From positions 1-57,135 of the forward strand of contig URJU01000001.1 in NCBI GenBank assembly GCA_900548315.1: a stretch of DNA of 57,135 nucleotides, written 5' to 3'. This document shows positions 34,652 through 43,413 of this stretch, piece after piece (position 1 is the first letter of the stretch; each line of letters begins with the position of its first letter). Position numbers and translations under genes: made by a program. This stretch comes from an uncultured Coprococcus sp. (GTDB taxonomy: Bacteria > Bacillota > Clostridia > Lachnospirales > Lachnospiraceae). Below the pieces are notes generated by a model. That model was not told where the DNA came from, made no database searches, and saw nothing but the letters and a program-made list of their open reading frames with translations.

Positions 34652-34801
34652 ATGAAGAGAATTAAGACACTCACAAATAAGACTATGAAGAATACAATGG
34701 TCAAGGGTGGATGTGGCGAGTGCCAGACATCATGCCAGTCAGCTTGTAAGACATCATGCACAGTTGGTAATCAGAGCTGTGAGAATGTTAACAACAAGTA
34801 A
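34652..34801 (+). CDS. scfA: SCIFF ribosomally made peptide precursor (six Cys in forty-five)
   Basis: A 49-aa peptide starting MKRIKTLTNKTMKNT with six cysteines at positions 21, 24, 28, 32, 36 and 43, the pattern that names the SCIFF family. The next gene encodes the radical SAM maturase, which in related systems installs a Cys-Thr thioether; threonines lie between and beside the cysteines. AGAGAGGTG is about nine bases upstream of the ATG. The mature role of SCIFF is not known. A hairpin between peptide and maturase may set their ratio. Confidence 0.92.
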   Translation: MKRIKTLTNKTMKNTMVKGGCGECQTSCQSACKTSCTVGNQSCENVNNK

Positions 34802-34828
34802 TTTGTAACAGTTTGTATTTGATCAGCT

Positions 34829-34863
34829 AAAGGGGACCGTCGTATATTATGACAGTCCTCTTT
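34829..34863 (+). terminator. Attenuator-like hairpin between SCIFF peptide and maturase
   Basis: AAAGGGGAC and GTCCTCTTT pair over 9 positions with one G-T; inner GTC/GAC extends it. There is no full T-run, so partial read-through giving more peptide than enzyme is likely. Confidence 0.55.
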
Positions 34864-34910
34864 AGTGCGTGTATAAGGATACCGTGTGTGGTATTTTTTG
34901 AAGGAGAATT

Positions 34911-36275
34911 ATGGTTCATCAGTACAAGAACAATGGATATAATATAGTGCTTGATGTCTGTAGTGGATCGGTACATGTAGTAGACGATCTTGTCTATGAT
35001 ATTATTTCTTTATACGAAGAGAATGATAAAGAGCAGATAATAGCAGCACTGCCACAGTATGACAGCGCAGATGTCTCAGAGGCGTGTGATGAGGTCGCCC
35101 AGCTTGTGGAGGACGGTACATTATTTACAGATGATGTGTACAAAGATTATATTATAGATTTTAAGAAGAGAAAGACAGTTGTAAAGGCTCTATGCCTGCA
35201 CATTGCCCATGACTGTAACCTTGCGTGCAGATATTGTTTTGCAGGAGAGGGAGAGTATAAGGGAGACAGAGCGCTTATGTCGCTTGAAGTGGCAAAGAAA
35301 TCGTTGGATTTCCTGGTAGCCAATTCCGGATTAAGAAGGAATCTCGAGGTTGATTTCTTTGGAGGAGAGCCTCTCATGAACTGGGATGTGGTTAAGAAGA
35401 CAGTTGAATACGGAAGAAGTCTTGAGGAAAAATATGATAAGAAATTTCGATTCACACTCACGACGAACGGTGTACTTCTGAATGACGAGATAATGGAATT
35501 TGCCAACAGGGAGATGGCAAATGTGGTACTCAGCATAGATGGAAGAAAAGAAATTCACGACTATATGCGTCCTACAAGAAATGGAAAGGGCAGTTATGAT
35601 GTGATATTGTCAAAGTTCCAGGAATTTGCCAAGAAGAGAGCTGGAAAGAGCTATTATGTGAGAGGTACTTACACTCACAATAATCTTGATTTTTCAAATG
35701 ATGTTCTGCATATGGCGGATCTGGGATTTGACCAGATATCGGTGGAGCCGGTCGTATCATTGCCGGATGAGCCATACGCTATAAAAGAAGAAGATATTCC
35801 TGTATTGCTTGAACAGTACGACATCCTTGCAAAGGAGATGATCAAGAGACACAAGGAGGGAAGAGGTTTCAATTTCTTCCACTTTATGATAGATCTTGAG
35901 GGTGGACCATGTGTTGCAAAAAGGCTCTCAGGATGTGGCTCAGGTACAGAGTACATGGCAGTTACCCCTTGGGGAGACCTGTATCCATGCCATCAGTTTG
36001 TCGGTGAGGACGATTTCTGTATAGGCAATGTGTTTGACGGAATCAAGAATCAGGACATAGTCAATGAATTCAAGCTGTGTAATGTATACGCAAAGGATAA
36101 ATGCAAAGATTGCTTTGCAAGATTCTACTGCAGTGGTGGATGCGCAGCCAACTCATATAAGTTCCATGGCAATATACTTGACGCATACGACATAGGGTGT
36201 GAACTTCAGAAGAAACGTATAGAGTGTGCGATCATGCTTAAGGCCGCTATGGCAGATGAGGAAGAAGAGGAATAA
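34911..36275 (+). CDS. scfB: SCIFF radical SAM maturase
   Basis: Radical SAM/SPASM thioether-forming enzyme, 454 aa. An N-terminal peptide-binding (RRE-like) region of about 90 residues precedes the SAM cluster motif CNLACRYCF. DFFGGEPLMNW and TTNGVLL follow. The C-terminal SPASM part has many cysteines (GPCVAKRLSGCGSG, LYPCHQFVG, CKDCFARFYCSGGC) for auxiliary clusters. The tail is acidic. AAGGAGA precedes the ATG. It follows scfA and precedes secDF. Confidence 0.94.
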   Translation: MVHQYKNNGYNIVLDVCSGSVHVVDDLVYDIISLYEENDKEQIIAALPQYDSADVSEACDEVAQLVEDGTLFTDDVYKDYIIDFKKRKTVVKALCLHIAHDCNLACRYCFAGEGEYKGDRALMSLEVAKKSLDFLVANSGLRRNLEVDFFGGEPLMNWDVVKKTVEYGRSLEEKYDKKFRFTLTTNGVLLNDEIMEFANREMANVVLSIDGRKEIHDYMRPTRNGKGSYDVILSKFQEFAKKRAGKSYYVRGTYTHNNLDFSNDVLHMADLGFDQISVEPVVSLPDEPYAIKEEDIPVLLEQYDILAKEMIKRHKEGRGFNFFHFMIDLEGGPCVAKRLSGCGSGTEYMAVTPWGDLYPCHQFVGEDDFCIGNVFDGIKNQDIVNEFKLCNVYAKDKCKDCFARFYCSGGCAANSYKFHGNILDAYDIGCELQKKRIECAIMLKAAMADEEEEE

Positions 36276-36296
36276 AAAGGGTAAAAGGAGAAGACG

Positions 36297-38495
36297 ATGA
36301 AGAAAACAAAGAGAAATGCTGTGCTCGTCATCATAGCCTTTCTGCTTGTACTGGGTGTTGCTATATTCACAGCAATATTCGGTGTTGCAGACAGAGGTAA
36401 AGTCGAGTACATCAAGCTTGGACTTGACCTTAAAGGCGGTCTGAGTGTAACTTACGAGATTCAGGAAGACGATTACAGTGACAAAGATCTCGAGGATACC
36501 AAGTATAAGATTGAGAAGCGAGTTGAGGCATATACTAACGAGTACTCAGTATACGAGGATGGAGATAAGAAGATCACAGCAGAGATACCTGGAGTTACCA
36601 ATGCGGATGAGATTCTTGAGGCTTTGAATATCGAGGGAAAGCTTGAGTTCCTTGATCCTGACAACTACGAGAAGTGGTCAAAGGGTGAGGCGTATGAGGC
36701 TGCTCTTACAGGAGATGACATCAAGAATGCCACAGCCGGAATTGACTCAGATAACGGCAATGACAATGTGGTACAGCTTGCATTCACAGATGAGGGAGCG
36801 CAGAAGTTTGCCGATGTAACAGCGGCGAATATAGGAAAAATAGTATATATAATATATGATGGAAAGGTTGTAAGTGCTCCAACTGTGCAGGCTGCGATCA
36901 CAGGCGGAAACGCTGAGATCAACAAGATATCAACCTATGAGGAGGCTGAGCAGCTTGCTACGACTATCCGTATCGGTGCACTTCCTCTTACACTTAAGCA
37001 GGTTCGTTCCAACATAGTAGGTGCTACACTTGGATCAGATGCTATCAGCACAAGCCTTAAGGCAGGTGCGATAGGTATTGCACTTGTATTTCTTATCATG
37101 ATCATAGTATTCAGGATCCCGGGCCTTGTGGCATCATTTGCTCTGGCATTCTATACAATACTTGATCTGCTGGTTATCAACCTGTTCAATGTAACACTGA
37201 CACTTCCTGGTATAGCCGGTGTTATCCTGTCAGTAGGTATGGCGGTTGATGCCAATGTAATCATATTCACACGTATAAAAGAGGAGCTGGCGGACGGCAA
37301 GTCCGTAAAGCAGGCTGTAAAGGGCGGTTTCCACAATGCCCTGTCAGCCATCATAGATGGTAACGTTACAACGCTTATCGCAGCACTTGTACTTGGAATA
37401 TTTGGAACAGGTACTATCAAGGGATTTGCGATCACACTGGCTATCGGTGTTGTTCTCTCAGTATTTACAGCTCTGGCAGTCAGCCAGTCACTGCTCACAG
37501 CGCTTGTAAATCTCGGTGTTACAGATGCCAAGTATTTCGGTGTTGCAAGAGAGCCAAAGAAGACAAACTTCGTGAAGGCAGGCAAGTTCTGTATGCTCGG
37601 ATCACTCATCGTGATCATCGCATGTTTCTGTATGATGCCTGTTAACAATAAGTCAAAGGGTTCACCACTTAACTTTAGTGTTGAGTTTGCAGGTGGTACA
37701 AGCCTTACAGTAGAATTTGATAAAGCATATACACTCAGCGAGGCTGAGTCAGACATAGTTCCGGTTATTGCAGAGGCAGCAGGTATCGGCGAAGCAGGTA
37801 TCTCAGTTCAGACTGTTTCAGGAACAAACGAGATCGTGTTCAAGATGCCAGAGCTGATCGATGATGGTACAGATGATTCACAGATGTCAAAGGTAAGAAC
37901 CGCCCTGACAGATAAGCTTGGCGCCGATGTCAAGGAGGCAAACGTAATAAGTGGATCAGTCAGCAGTGAGATGTCCAAGAATGCTATATTCTCAGTCATC
38001 CTTGCGGCAATCCTCATGCTTATATATATAGCTATCAGATTCCATGATGTTAAGTTCGGTGCAAGTGCAGTTATCGCACTTCTCCACGATGTTGCGATGG
38101 TATTCTGTCTGTATATTATACTGAGACTTACAGTTGGTAATACATGTATCGCGTGCCTGCTCACCATAGTTGGTTACTCGATCAACGCGACTATCATCAT
38201 ATTCGACCGTATAAGAGAGAATATAGATATAATGAGACCTAAGAAGGCAACATATAAGGATATAGTCAACCTGAGTATCAACCAGACATTCAGCAGAACT
38301 ATTTATACATCACTCACAACATTTGTTACAATATTCGTTCTGTATATCATGGGAGTGGCATCCATCAAGGAGTTCGCTCTTACACTTATGGCTGGTATAA
38401 TCATCGGTGCTTACTCTTCAGTATGTATCACCGGTCCACTTTGGTACACTATGAAGACAAAACTTGGCAAAGCCAGAAAAGACGGATTAGAATAA
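36297..38495 (+). CDS. secDF: Fused protein translocase SecD-SecF
   Basis: Single-chain SecDF, 732 aa, a proton-driven motor of Sec export with twelve expected membrane helices. SecD half: LGLDLKGGLSVTYE, a periplasmic P1 domain, and LSVGMAVDANVIIFTRIKEEL. SecF half: FSVEFAGGTSLTVEF and VGYSINATIIIFDRIREN. Both copies of the conserved membrane Asp/Arg motif are present. GGAG precedes the ATG; only 21 bases separate it from scfB. Confidence 0.96.
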   Translation: MKKTKRNAVLVIIAFLLVLGVAIFTAIFGVADRGKVEYIKLGLDLKGGLSVTYEIQEDDYSDKDLEDTKYKIEKRVEAYTNEYSVYEDGDKKITAEIPGVTNADEILEALNIEGKLEFLDPDNYEKWSKGEAYEAALTGDDIKNATAGIDSDNGNDNVVQLAFTDEGAQKFADVTAANIGKIVYIIYDGKVVSAPTVQAAITGGNAEINKISTYEEAEQLATTIRIGALPLTLKQVRSNIVGATLGSDAISTSLKAGAIGIALVFLIMIIVFRIPGLVASFALAFYTILDLLVINLFNVTLTLPGIAGVILSVGMAVDANVIIFTRIKEELADGKSVKQAVKGGFHNALSAIIDGNVTTLIAALVLGIFGTGTIKGFAITLAIGVVLSVFTALAVSQSLLTALVNLGVTDAKYFGVAREPKKTNFVKAGKFCMLGSLIVIIACFCMMPVNNKSKGSPLNFSVEFAGGTSLTVEFDKAYTLSEAESDIVPVIAEAAGIGEAGISVQTVSGTNEIVFKMPELIDDGTDDSQMSKVRTALTDKLGADVKEANVISGSVSSEMSKNAIFSVILAAILMLIYIAIRFHDVKFGASAVIALLHDVAMVFCLYIILRLTVGNTCIACLLTIVGYSINATIIIFDRIRENIDIMRPKKATYKDIVNLSINQTFSRTIYTSLTTFVTIFVLYIMGVASIKEFALTLMAGIIIGAYSSVCITGPLWYTMKTKLGKARKDGLE

Positions 38496-38530
38496 TATCG
38501 TACGATATCGTGAAACATAATAAAAAACAG

Positions 38531-38570
38531 GCAAATGCCTCCATGACAGTGATGTTGTGGAGGCATTTGC
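38531..38570 (+). terminator. Hairpin after secDF
   Basis: GCAAATGCCTCCA and TGGAGGCATTTGC are exact 13-bp complements with a 14-base loop. An A-run precedes the 5' arm, giving a good T-run on the opposite strand; the plus-strand T-run is weak. Confidence 0.6.
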
Positions 38571-38606
38571 AGTTTACAGATGATATGATCTGAAGTACAA
38601 TGACAT

Positions 38607-38666
38607 GAAATAATCTGTAGTGAAATAGTTTGAAGTGAAATAATTCTGAGTGAAATAACCTGGAAT
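38607..38666 (+). repeat. Four 15-base imperfect tandem repeats in a leader
   Basis: Four consecutive units begin GAAATA and are each exactly 15 bases: GAAATAATCTGTAGT, GAAATAGTTTGAAGT, GAAATAATTCTGAGT, GAAATAACCTGGAAT. They end 17 bases before the start codon of the next HAD gene, just upstream of its GGAGG. Confidence 0.75.
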
Positions 38667-38683
38667 AAAACGGAGGTGAAGAT

Positions 38684-39355
38684 ATGGTTGACGCAGTTGT
38701 GTTTGACATGGATGGGGTCATTCTTGATTCTGAACAGCTGGTGGTGCGGAGCTGGCAGAAGATAGCTCAAAAATACAGTATAGAGGATATAGAGAAGTTC
38801 TGCATGGCTGCACTTGGACTCAACCGTGAGGCAGCGAAAAAGCTCTTTGTCCGGATATATGATGGCAGATATGGGGATGAGGAGAGATATGAATTGCTAA
38901 AGGCTGAGATGGCTGCGGAGTTTCACCGCGCAGCATCGGAGGGAGAGCTCATTCTTAAGCCTGGAGTCACTGATACCCTGAAGCTGCTGGATGATAACCA
39001 TATTCCATGCGCTCTTGCCACGTCCACAAGAAAAGAGGTTGTCACCATGGAACTTACTAATCTAGGTGTGATAGATTACTTTGACAAGCTTATATGCGGA
39101 GATATGGTGGAGAGGAGTAAGCCTGCTCCGGATATCTTCCTTAAGGCGTGTGAGGAGCTCGGAATAGCACCTGACAAAGCGTTTGCTGTGGAGGATTCGT
39201 ATAATGGGGTCAGAGCAGCTTGCTCCGCCGGGATGAAGGTGGTCATGATTCCTGATCTGGTTCAGCCCGATGATGAGATGCGGGAAAAAGCCCTTATCAT
39301 ATTTGATAACATGGACGGGTTTAAAGAGTATATCATGAAACTTGTCACAGCATGA
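38684..39355 (+). CDS. HAD-family hydrolase, beta-phosphoglucomutase-like, second copy
   Basis: HAD subfamily IA protein, 223 aa. Motifs: FDMDGVILDSE (I), ATSTRKE (II), RSKPAPDIF (III), VEDSYNG (IV). It is a paralogue of the HAD gene at 33449, sharing order and spacing of motifs. GGAGGT precedes the ATG. It is preceded by four 15-base repeats. Substrate unknown. Confidence 0.9.
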   Translation: MVDAVVFDMDGVILDSEQLVVRSWQKIAQKYSIEDIEKFCMAALGLNREAAKKLFVRIYDGRYGDEERYELLKAEMAAEFHRAASEGELILKPGVTDTLKLLDDNHIPCALATSTRKEVVTMELTNLGVIDYFDKLICGDMVERSKPAPDIFLKACEELGIAPDKAFAVEDSYNGVRAACSAGMKVVMIPDLVQPDDEMREKALIIFDNMDGFKEYIMKLVTA

Positions 39356-39396
39356 CGGGGATACTTCAAAACAGAACAAGACACAGAAAATATATA

Positions 39397-39448
39397 AAAA
39401 GGACTCATGATGCAGAGAGAGCATAGCCTCTGTTACAGGAGTCCTTTT
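39397..39448. terminator. Terminator between converging HAD and alcohol dehydrogenase genes
   Basis: AAAAGGACTC and GAGTCCTTTT are exact 10-bp complements with inner CAGAG/CTCTG; A- and T-runs on the two arms let it serve both strands. Confidence 0.8.
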
Positions 39449-39474
39449 CGTTAGTTTTTAGGGGTTTAAGGGGA

Positions 39475-39550
39475 CTGGTGAAGTCCCATATATAACGTGA
39501 GAGTTCCGGCAAAGAACCGTCACGCTCTGATCTAATGGGTCAGTTAGATC
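39475..39550 (-). other. Cluster of small hairpins at the 3' end of fucO
   Basis: Three stems: GGACT/AGTCC (about 39475-39486), CGTGA..GTTC/GAAC..TCACG (39496-39524), and GATCTAA/TTAGATC (39529-39550), the last including the fucO stop codon. Probably 3'-end structure of the dehydrogenase mRNA. Confidence 0.45.
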
Positions 39551-40692
39551 AATGACTCGTAGAGTTTGGTGATATCCTCCACGCTAGTCTCTTTTGGATT
39601 GCCCGGACGACATGCGTCATCGTAGGCTGACTGAGCCAGGAATGGAATGTCCTCTGGCTTTACGATGTCCTTCAGATCTGCAGGTATTCCCACGTCTTTA
39701 GACAGCTGGCGAACTGCATCTACAGCAGCTTTTCTGTACTCTTCCTGAGTCATGTCGTCTACACCTTGTACGCCCATAGCTCTTGCTATTTCACGGTATT
39801 TCTCACCGGTGGCATCGGCGTTGTATTCCATGACGGTAGGAAGGATGATCGCGTTGGCAACACCGTGAGGTGTGTCATAAAGAGCTCCCAGTGGATGTGC
39901 CATTGAGTGGACTATTCCAAGTCCAACATTCGAGAATCCCATGCCTGCGACATACTGTCCGAGAGCCATGTCGGTACGGCCTTCAGGGGTGCCTTCAACT
40001 GCTCCACGAAGAGAGCGGCTGATTATCTGGATTGCCTTTAGATGGAACATGTCTGACAGTTCCCATGCAGCGGCTGTGATGTAGCCCTCGATGGCGTGCG
40101 TCAGTGCATCCATACCGGTTGCTGCTGTGAGTCCTTTTGGCATAGAACTCATCATATCAGGATCGACAAATGCGACAACTGGAATGTCCTTAGGATCAAC
40201 ACATACCATCTTTCTGTTCTTTTCAACATCTGTTATAACATAGTTGATGGTAACTTCAGCTGCGGTTCCTGCTGTTGTAGGAACTGCAAATATTGGAATG
40301 GATTTGTTCTTTGTAGGTGCAACGCCCTCAAGACTTCTGATGTCTGCAAAGTCAGGGTTGGCGATAACTATGCCGATACCCTTGGCTGTGTCCATGGAAG
40401 AACCACCGCCTATAGCTATGATATAATCAGCACCGGCAGCCTTGAAAGCATCCACGCCCTGCTGAACATTCTCAATTGTTGGGTTTGGCTTGATGTTAGA
40501 ATAGATCTCGTATGCAAGATCTGAACCGTCCAGAACGTCTGTAACCTTCTTTGTTACACCGAATTTGATGAGATCCGGGTCCGAACACACGAGAGCCTTA
40601 GCAAATCCTCTGCCAAGAGCCTCTGTGGCTATCTCTGCGATTGCACCGGAACCGTGGTATGAGGTTTCATTGAGTACAAATCTGTTTGCCAT
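39544..40692 (-). CDS. fucO: Iron-dependent lactaldehyde reductase / 1,2-propanediol oxidoreductase
   Basis: Group III iron-type alcohol dehydrogenase, 382 aa, very similar to FucO throughout: MANRFVLNETSYHGSGA, IAIGGGSSMDTAKGIGI, AVPTTAGTAAEVTINYVITD, GMDALTHAIEGYI and VHSMAHPLGALYDTPHGVANA carry the NAD-binding and metal-binding Asp/His residues. It reduces L-lactaldehyde from fucose or rhamnose catabolism to 1,2-propanediol. The start at 40692 has GGAGGAG upstream. No other fucose or rhamnose genes are nearby. A consensus promoter and paired direct repeats lie upstream. Confidence 0.9.
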   Translation of the reverse strand: MANRFVLNETSYHGSGAIAEIATEALGRGFAKALVCSDPDLIKFGVTKKVTDVLDGSDLAYEIYSNIKPNPTIENVQQGVDAFKAAGADYIIAIGGGSSMDTAKGIGIVIANPDFADIRSLEGVAPTKNKSIPIFAVPTTAGTAAEVTINYVITDVEKNRKMVCVDPKDIPVVAFVDPDMMSSMPKGLTAATGMDALTHAIEGYITAAAWELSDMFHLKAIQIISRSLRGAVEGTPEGRTDMALGQYVAGMGFSNVGLGIVHSMAHPLGALYDTPHGVANAIILPTVMEYNADATGEKYREIARAMGVQGVDDMTQEEYRKAAVDAVRQLSKDVGIPADLKDIVKPEDIPFLAQSAYDDACRPGNPKETSVEDITKLYESLI

Positions 40693-40788
40693 AATATTAT
40701 CTCCTCCTTCTTTAAGACATGATCCGTGTGGCGATATGTCGATTGATAAGTGCATATTGCACAAAAGCAGTATCAAAATACTAAGACT

Positions 40789-40816
40789 ATTATAACATTT
40801 TCACAAAAATATTCAA
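40789..40816 (-). promoter_or_regulatory. Sigma-A promoter of fucO
   Basis: On the minus strand TTGAAT (40811-40816), 16 bases, consensus TATAAT (40789-40794). Confidence 0.75.
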
Positions 40817-40824
40817 TGCAAATA

Positions 40825-40858
40825 ACAGTCAAAATGGATGCATTTACAGTCAAAATGG
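40825..40858 (-). promoter_or_regulatory. Two 13-base direct repeats upstream of the fucO promoter
   Basis: ACAGTCAAAATGG occurs at 40825-40837 and again at 40846-40858, offset by 21 bases (two helical turns), just upstream of the -35 box. This fits a dimeric activator, for example of AraC type. Confidence 0.6.
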
Positions 40859-40865
40859 CATAAAG

Positions 40866-40894
40866 TTGTAATAGCGGCGCTGGTTTGATAGAAT
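40866..40894 (+). promoter_or_regulatory. Sigma-A promoter of recJ
   Basis: TTGTAA (40866-40871), 17 bases, TAGAAT (40889-40894). Start near 40901 supports ATG 40928 rather than 40907 for recJ. Confidence 0.55.
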
Positions 40895-40927
40895 GTTCTA
40901 AGAAATATGGAACGTGAGGAATATGAT

Positions 40928-42823
40928 ATGACAAGGACACCGGAGGAGCAGCAGATAATAGACAGGTACGTTATGAGACCGAGATGGTCGATAATGAGCA
41001 AGAGAGCTGATTTTACCGAGATAGGAAGAAAATTTGGCATAGATCCCGTGGTAGCCAGGGTTATAACAAACAGGGGAATATATGGTGATGACAATATAAA
41101 TATGTACCTGAACGGCGGAGCGGAGCTTTTGCATGATCCTGCGCTTATGAAGGATCTGCCGGAGGGATGTGGCATAGTACTGGACAAACTTAAGAAAAAC
41201 TGTAGGATACGCATTATATCTGATTATGACGTAGATGGGGTGACATCGAACTACATACTCCTTCTCGGTATGCGAAAAGTTTGGGCGGCTGTACATGGGG
41301 CTGAGCCTTGGCAGTGTGAGGTGGTGGACTACGATATTCCCCACAGGGTTCACGATGGCTACGGTATAAAAAACAGGCTGATAGATGCGGCAAATGCAGA
41401 GGGCGTTGACACGATAATCACATGTGATAATGGTATTGCAGCGTATGATCAGGTGAAGTATGCCAAGTCCCTTGGAATGACAGTCATAGTCACAGATCAC
41501 CATCAGGTTCCTTTTCGTGAGGCTGATGATGGCTCCAAGACATACGTTCTGCCTCCTGCAGACGCTGTTATAGACAACCAGAGGGTGGACTGCAAATATC
41601 CGTTCAAAGGGCTTTGCGGTGCGGGGGTTGCCTGCAAATTCATCCAGTATCTGTATAGGATGTGTGGTATAGATGAGCGTGAGATAGAGGAGTTTTTTGA
41701 AGTGCTGGGTCTGGCGACAAACTGTGATATGATGGATCTCATAGATGAGAACAGGATATTTGTAAAGCACGCTTTGGAAAGCCTAAAAAACAGCAGCAAT
41801 CCGGGGCTAAATGCGCTTATAAGGCTCAGTGGACGAAATGAAAAGAAGATAACGACCTACGATCTGGGATTTCTGATAGGACCGTGTATCAATGCTGCCG
41901 GAAGGCTTGGGGATGCAAAGACTAGTCTGGAATTTCTTTTGGAGAGCAGTGTGGCAAAGTCTGAGATCAAGGCGGCAATGCTCATTCAGACTAACAATGA
42001 GAGAAAAGAGATGACGGAAAAGGGTGTGAGAACCATAACGGAGATGCTGGAGGATGCCACCATAGCCGGAAGATTTAGCGAGACAGCGACCCTGGCCGAC
42101 CGGGTGATAGTGGCGTATATTGCTAATGTGCATGAGAGTGTTGTCGGTATAATCGCCAGCAGGCTCAAGGAGATGTACAGCAGGCCGATTATGGTGTTCA
42201 CAGACAGTGAACATCAGGGGATACTCAAAGGGTCAGGAAGATCCATAGAGAGTTATAATATGTTTGAGGAACTTAACCGTGTGAGGGAGATGTTTACAGA
42301 ATTTGGAGGTCATGCCATGGCGGCGGGATTTTCTATAGCAAAAGGGAACCTCGAAAAGCTCAGACGTACGTTAAATGAACTCTGCACTCTCACGGATGAG
42401 GATATAACACCGCGGGTAAGGATAGATGTTGGGATGCCTCTGTCGTATCTGGCGAACAACAGCATAAGATTGACGGAACAACTCTATCTGTTGGAACCAT
42501 ATGGCAAAGGCAACAGGAAGGCGTTGTTCGGACAGGCAAATGTGTCAGTCCTGAGTGCCGCGATATTTGGCAAAAATAGGAATGTTCTCAGGCTGATATT
42601 GGATATCGGATCTGGCAGATCCATGAAAGCGATATATTTTGAGCCGGATGAGTTTGTTAATAATATAAAACAGTGGTTTGGCGAGGATGAATGTGCTAAA
42701 ATGTTAAATGGTCATCTGAACAAAGTGACCATTGATATGGTATATTATCCTGAGATAAATGAATACCGTGGAGAGAAAAATGTACAGATAAAGCTGGAGA
42801 GATATGACAGATCTGATGTGTGA
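40928..42823 (+). CDS. recJ: RecJ-like single-strand exonuclease (DHH family)
   Basis: DHH/DHHA1 phosphoesterase related to RecJ, about 631 aa. Motif I SDYDVDGVTSN and the DHH motif VTDHHQVP are intact, with metal-binding Asp in TCDNGIA. The middle has the GPCINAAGRLGDAKTS segment, and the DHHA1 part ends with EFGGHAMAAGFSI. A C-terminal OB-like segment follows. ATG 40928 has GAGGA seven bases upstream. It would degrade 5' single-strand DNA in recombination and mismatch repair. It precedes apt and relA in one unit. Confidence 0.9.
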   Translation: MTRTPEEQQIIDRYVMRPRWSIMSKRADFTEIGRKFGIDPVVARVITNRGIYGDDNINMYLNGGAELLHDPALMKDLPEGCGIVLDKLKKNCRIRIISDYDVDGVTSNYILLLGMRKVWAAVHGAEPWQCEVVDYDIPHRVHDGYGIKNRLIDAANAEGVDTIITCDNGIAAYDQVKYAKSLGMTVIVTDHHQVPFREADDGSKTYVLPPADAVIDNQRVDCKYPFKGLCGAGVACKFIQYLYRMCGIDEREIEEFFEVLGLATNCDMMDLIDENRIFVKHALESLKNSSNPGLNALIRLSGRNEKKITTYDLGFLIGPCINAAGRLGDAKTSLEFLLESSVAKSEIKAAMLIQTNNERKEMTEKGVRTITEMLEDATIAGRFSETATLADRVIVAYIANVHESVVGIIASRLKEMYSRPIMVFTDSEHQGILKGSGRSIESYNMFEELNRVREMFTEFGGHAMAAGFSIAKGNLEKLRRTLNELCTLTDEDITPRVRIDVGMPLSYLANNSIRLTEQLYLLEPYGKGNRKALFGQANVSVLSAAIFGKNRNVLRLILDIGSGRSMKAIYFEPDEFVNNIKQWFGEDECAKMLNGHLNKVTIDMVYYPEINEYRGEKNVQIKLERYDRSDV

Positions 42824-42847
42824 TGCTGTATTGAACAGGAGGATAAG

Positions 42848-43372
42848 ATGAGCGAGGTAGAAAAGTATATTAAGAGTATTCCAGATTTCCCAAAGCCGGG
42901 AATAATATTCAGAGATGTGACAAGTGTCACAGAGGATCCAGAGGGTATGAGACTTGCTATTGACGAGATGGACAAGCTGCTTGAGGGTGTTGATTATGAT
43001 GTTATAGCGGGAGCAGAGTCCAGGGGATTTATATTTGGTGCACCGCTTGCTTATAAGAATGGCAAGGGGCTTGTCCTTGTGAGAAAGAAGGGAAAACTTC
43101 CGAGAGAGACAGTTGAGATGTCATATGATCTTGAATATGGACAGGCGACCATAGAGATCCATAGGGATTCCATAAAGCCGGGAGAGAAAGTTGTGCTTGT
43201 GGATGATCTTATTGCTACAGGAGGAACCATTGAGGCAGCTGCAAAGCTCATAGAGAGTCTGGGTGGTATAGTTGTGAAGATGGTGTTCCTCATAGAACTC
43301 ACAGATCTGAAGGGCAGAGAGAGACTGGCCAAGTATGATGTGGATTCAGTTGTGAAATTTGAGGGAGAATGA
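42848..43372 (+). CDS. apt: Adenine phosphoribosyltransferase
   Basis: Apt, 174 aa, converts adenine plus PRPP to AMP. IPDFPKPGIIFRDVT at the N-terminus, AGAESRGFIFG, and the PRPP-binding motif VVLVDDLIATGGT are all diagnostic. AGGAGG precedes the ATG. The recJ-apt-relA order is common in Firmicutes. Confidence 0.97.
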   Translation: MSEVEKYIKSIPDFPKPGIIFRDVTSVTEDPEGMRLAIDEMDKLLEGVDYDVIAGAESRGFIFGAPLAYKNGKGLVLVRKKGKLPRETVEMSYDLEYGQATIEIHRDSIKPGEKVVLVDDLIATGGTIEAAAKLIESLGGIVVKMVFLIELTDLKGRERLAKYDVDSVVKFEGE

Positions 43373-43413
43373 TCAGGTTAGAATGGCAAATAACAGGAAA
43401 GCGTGGTGATCGT

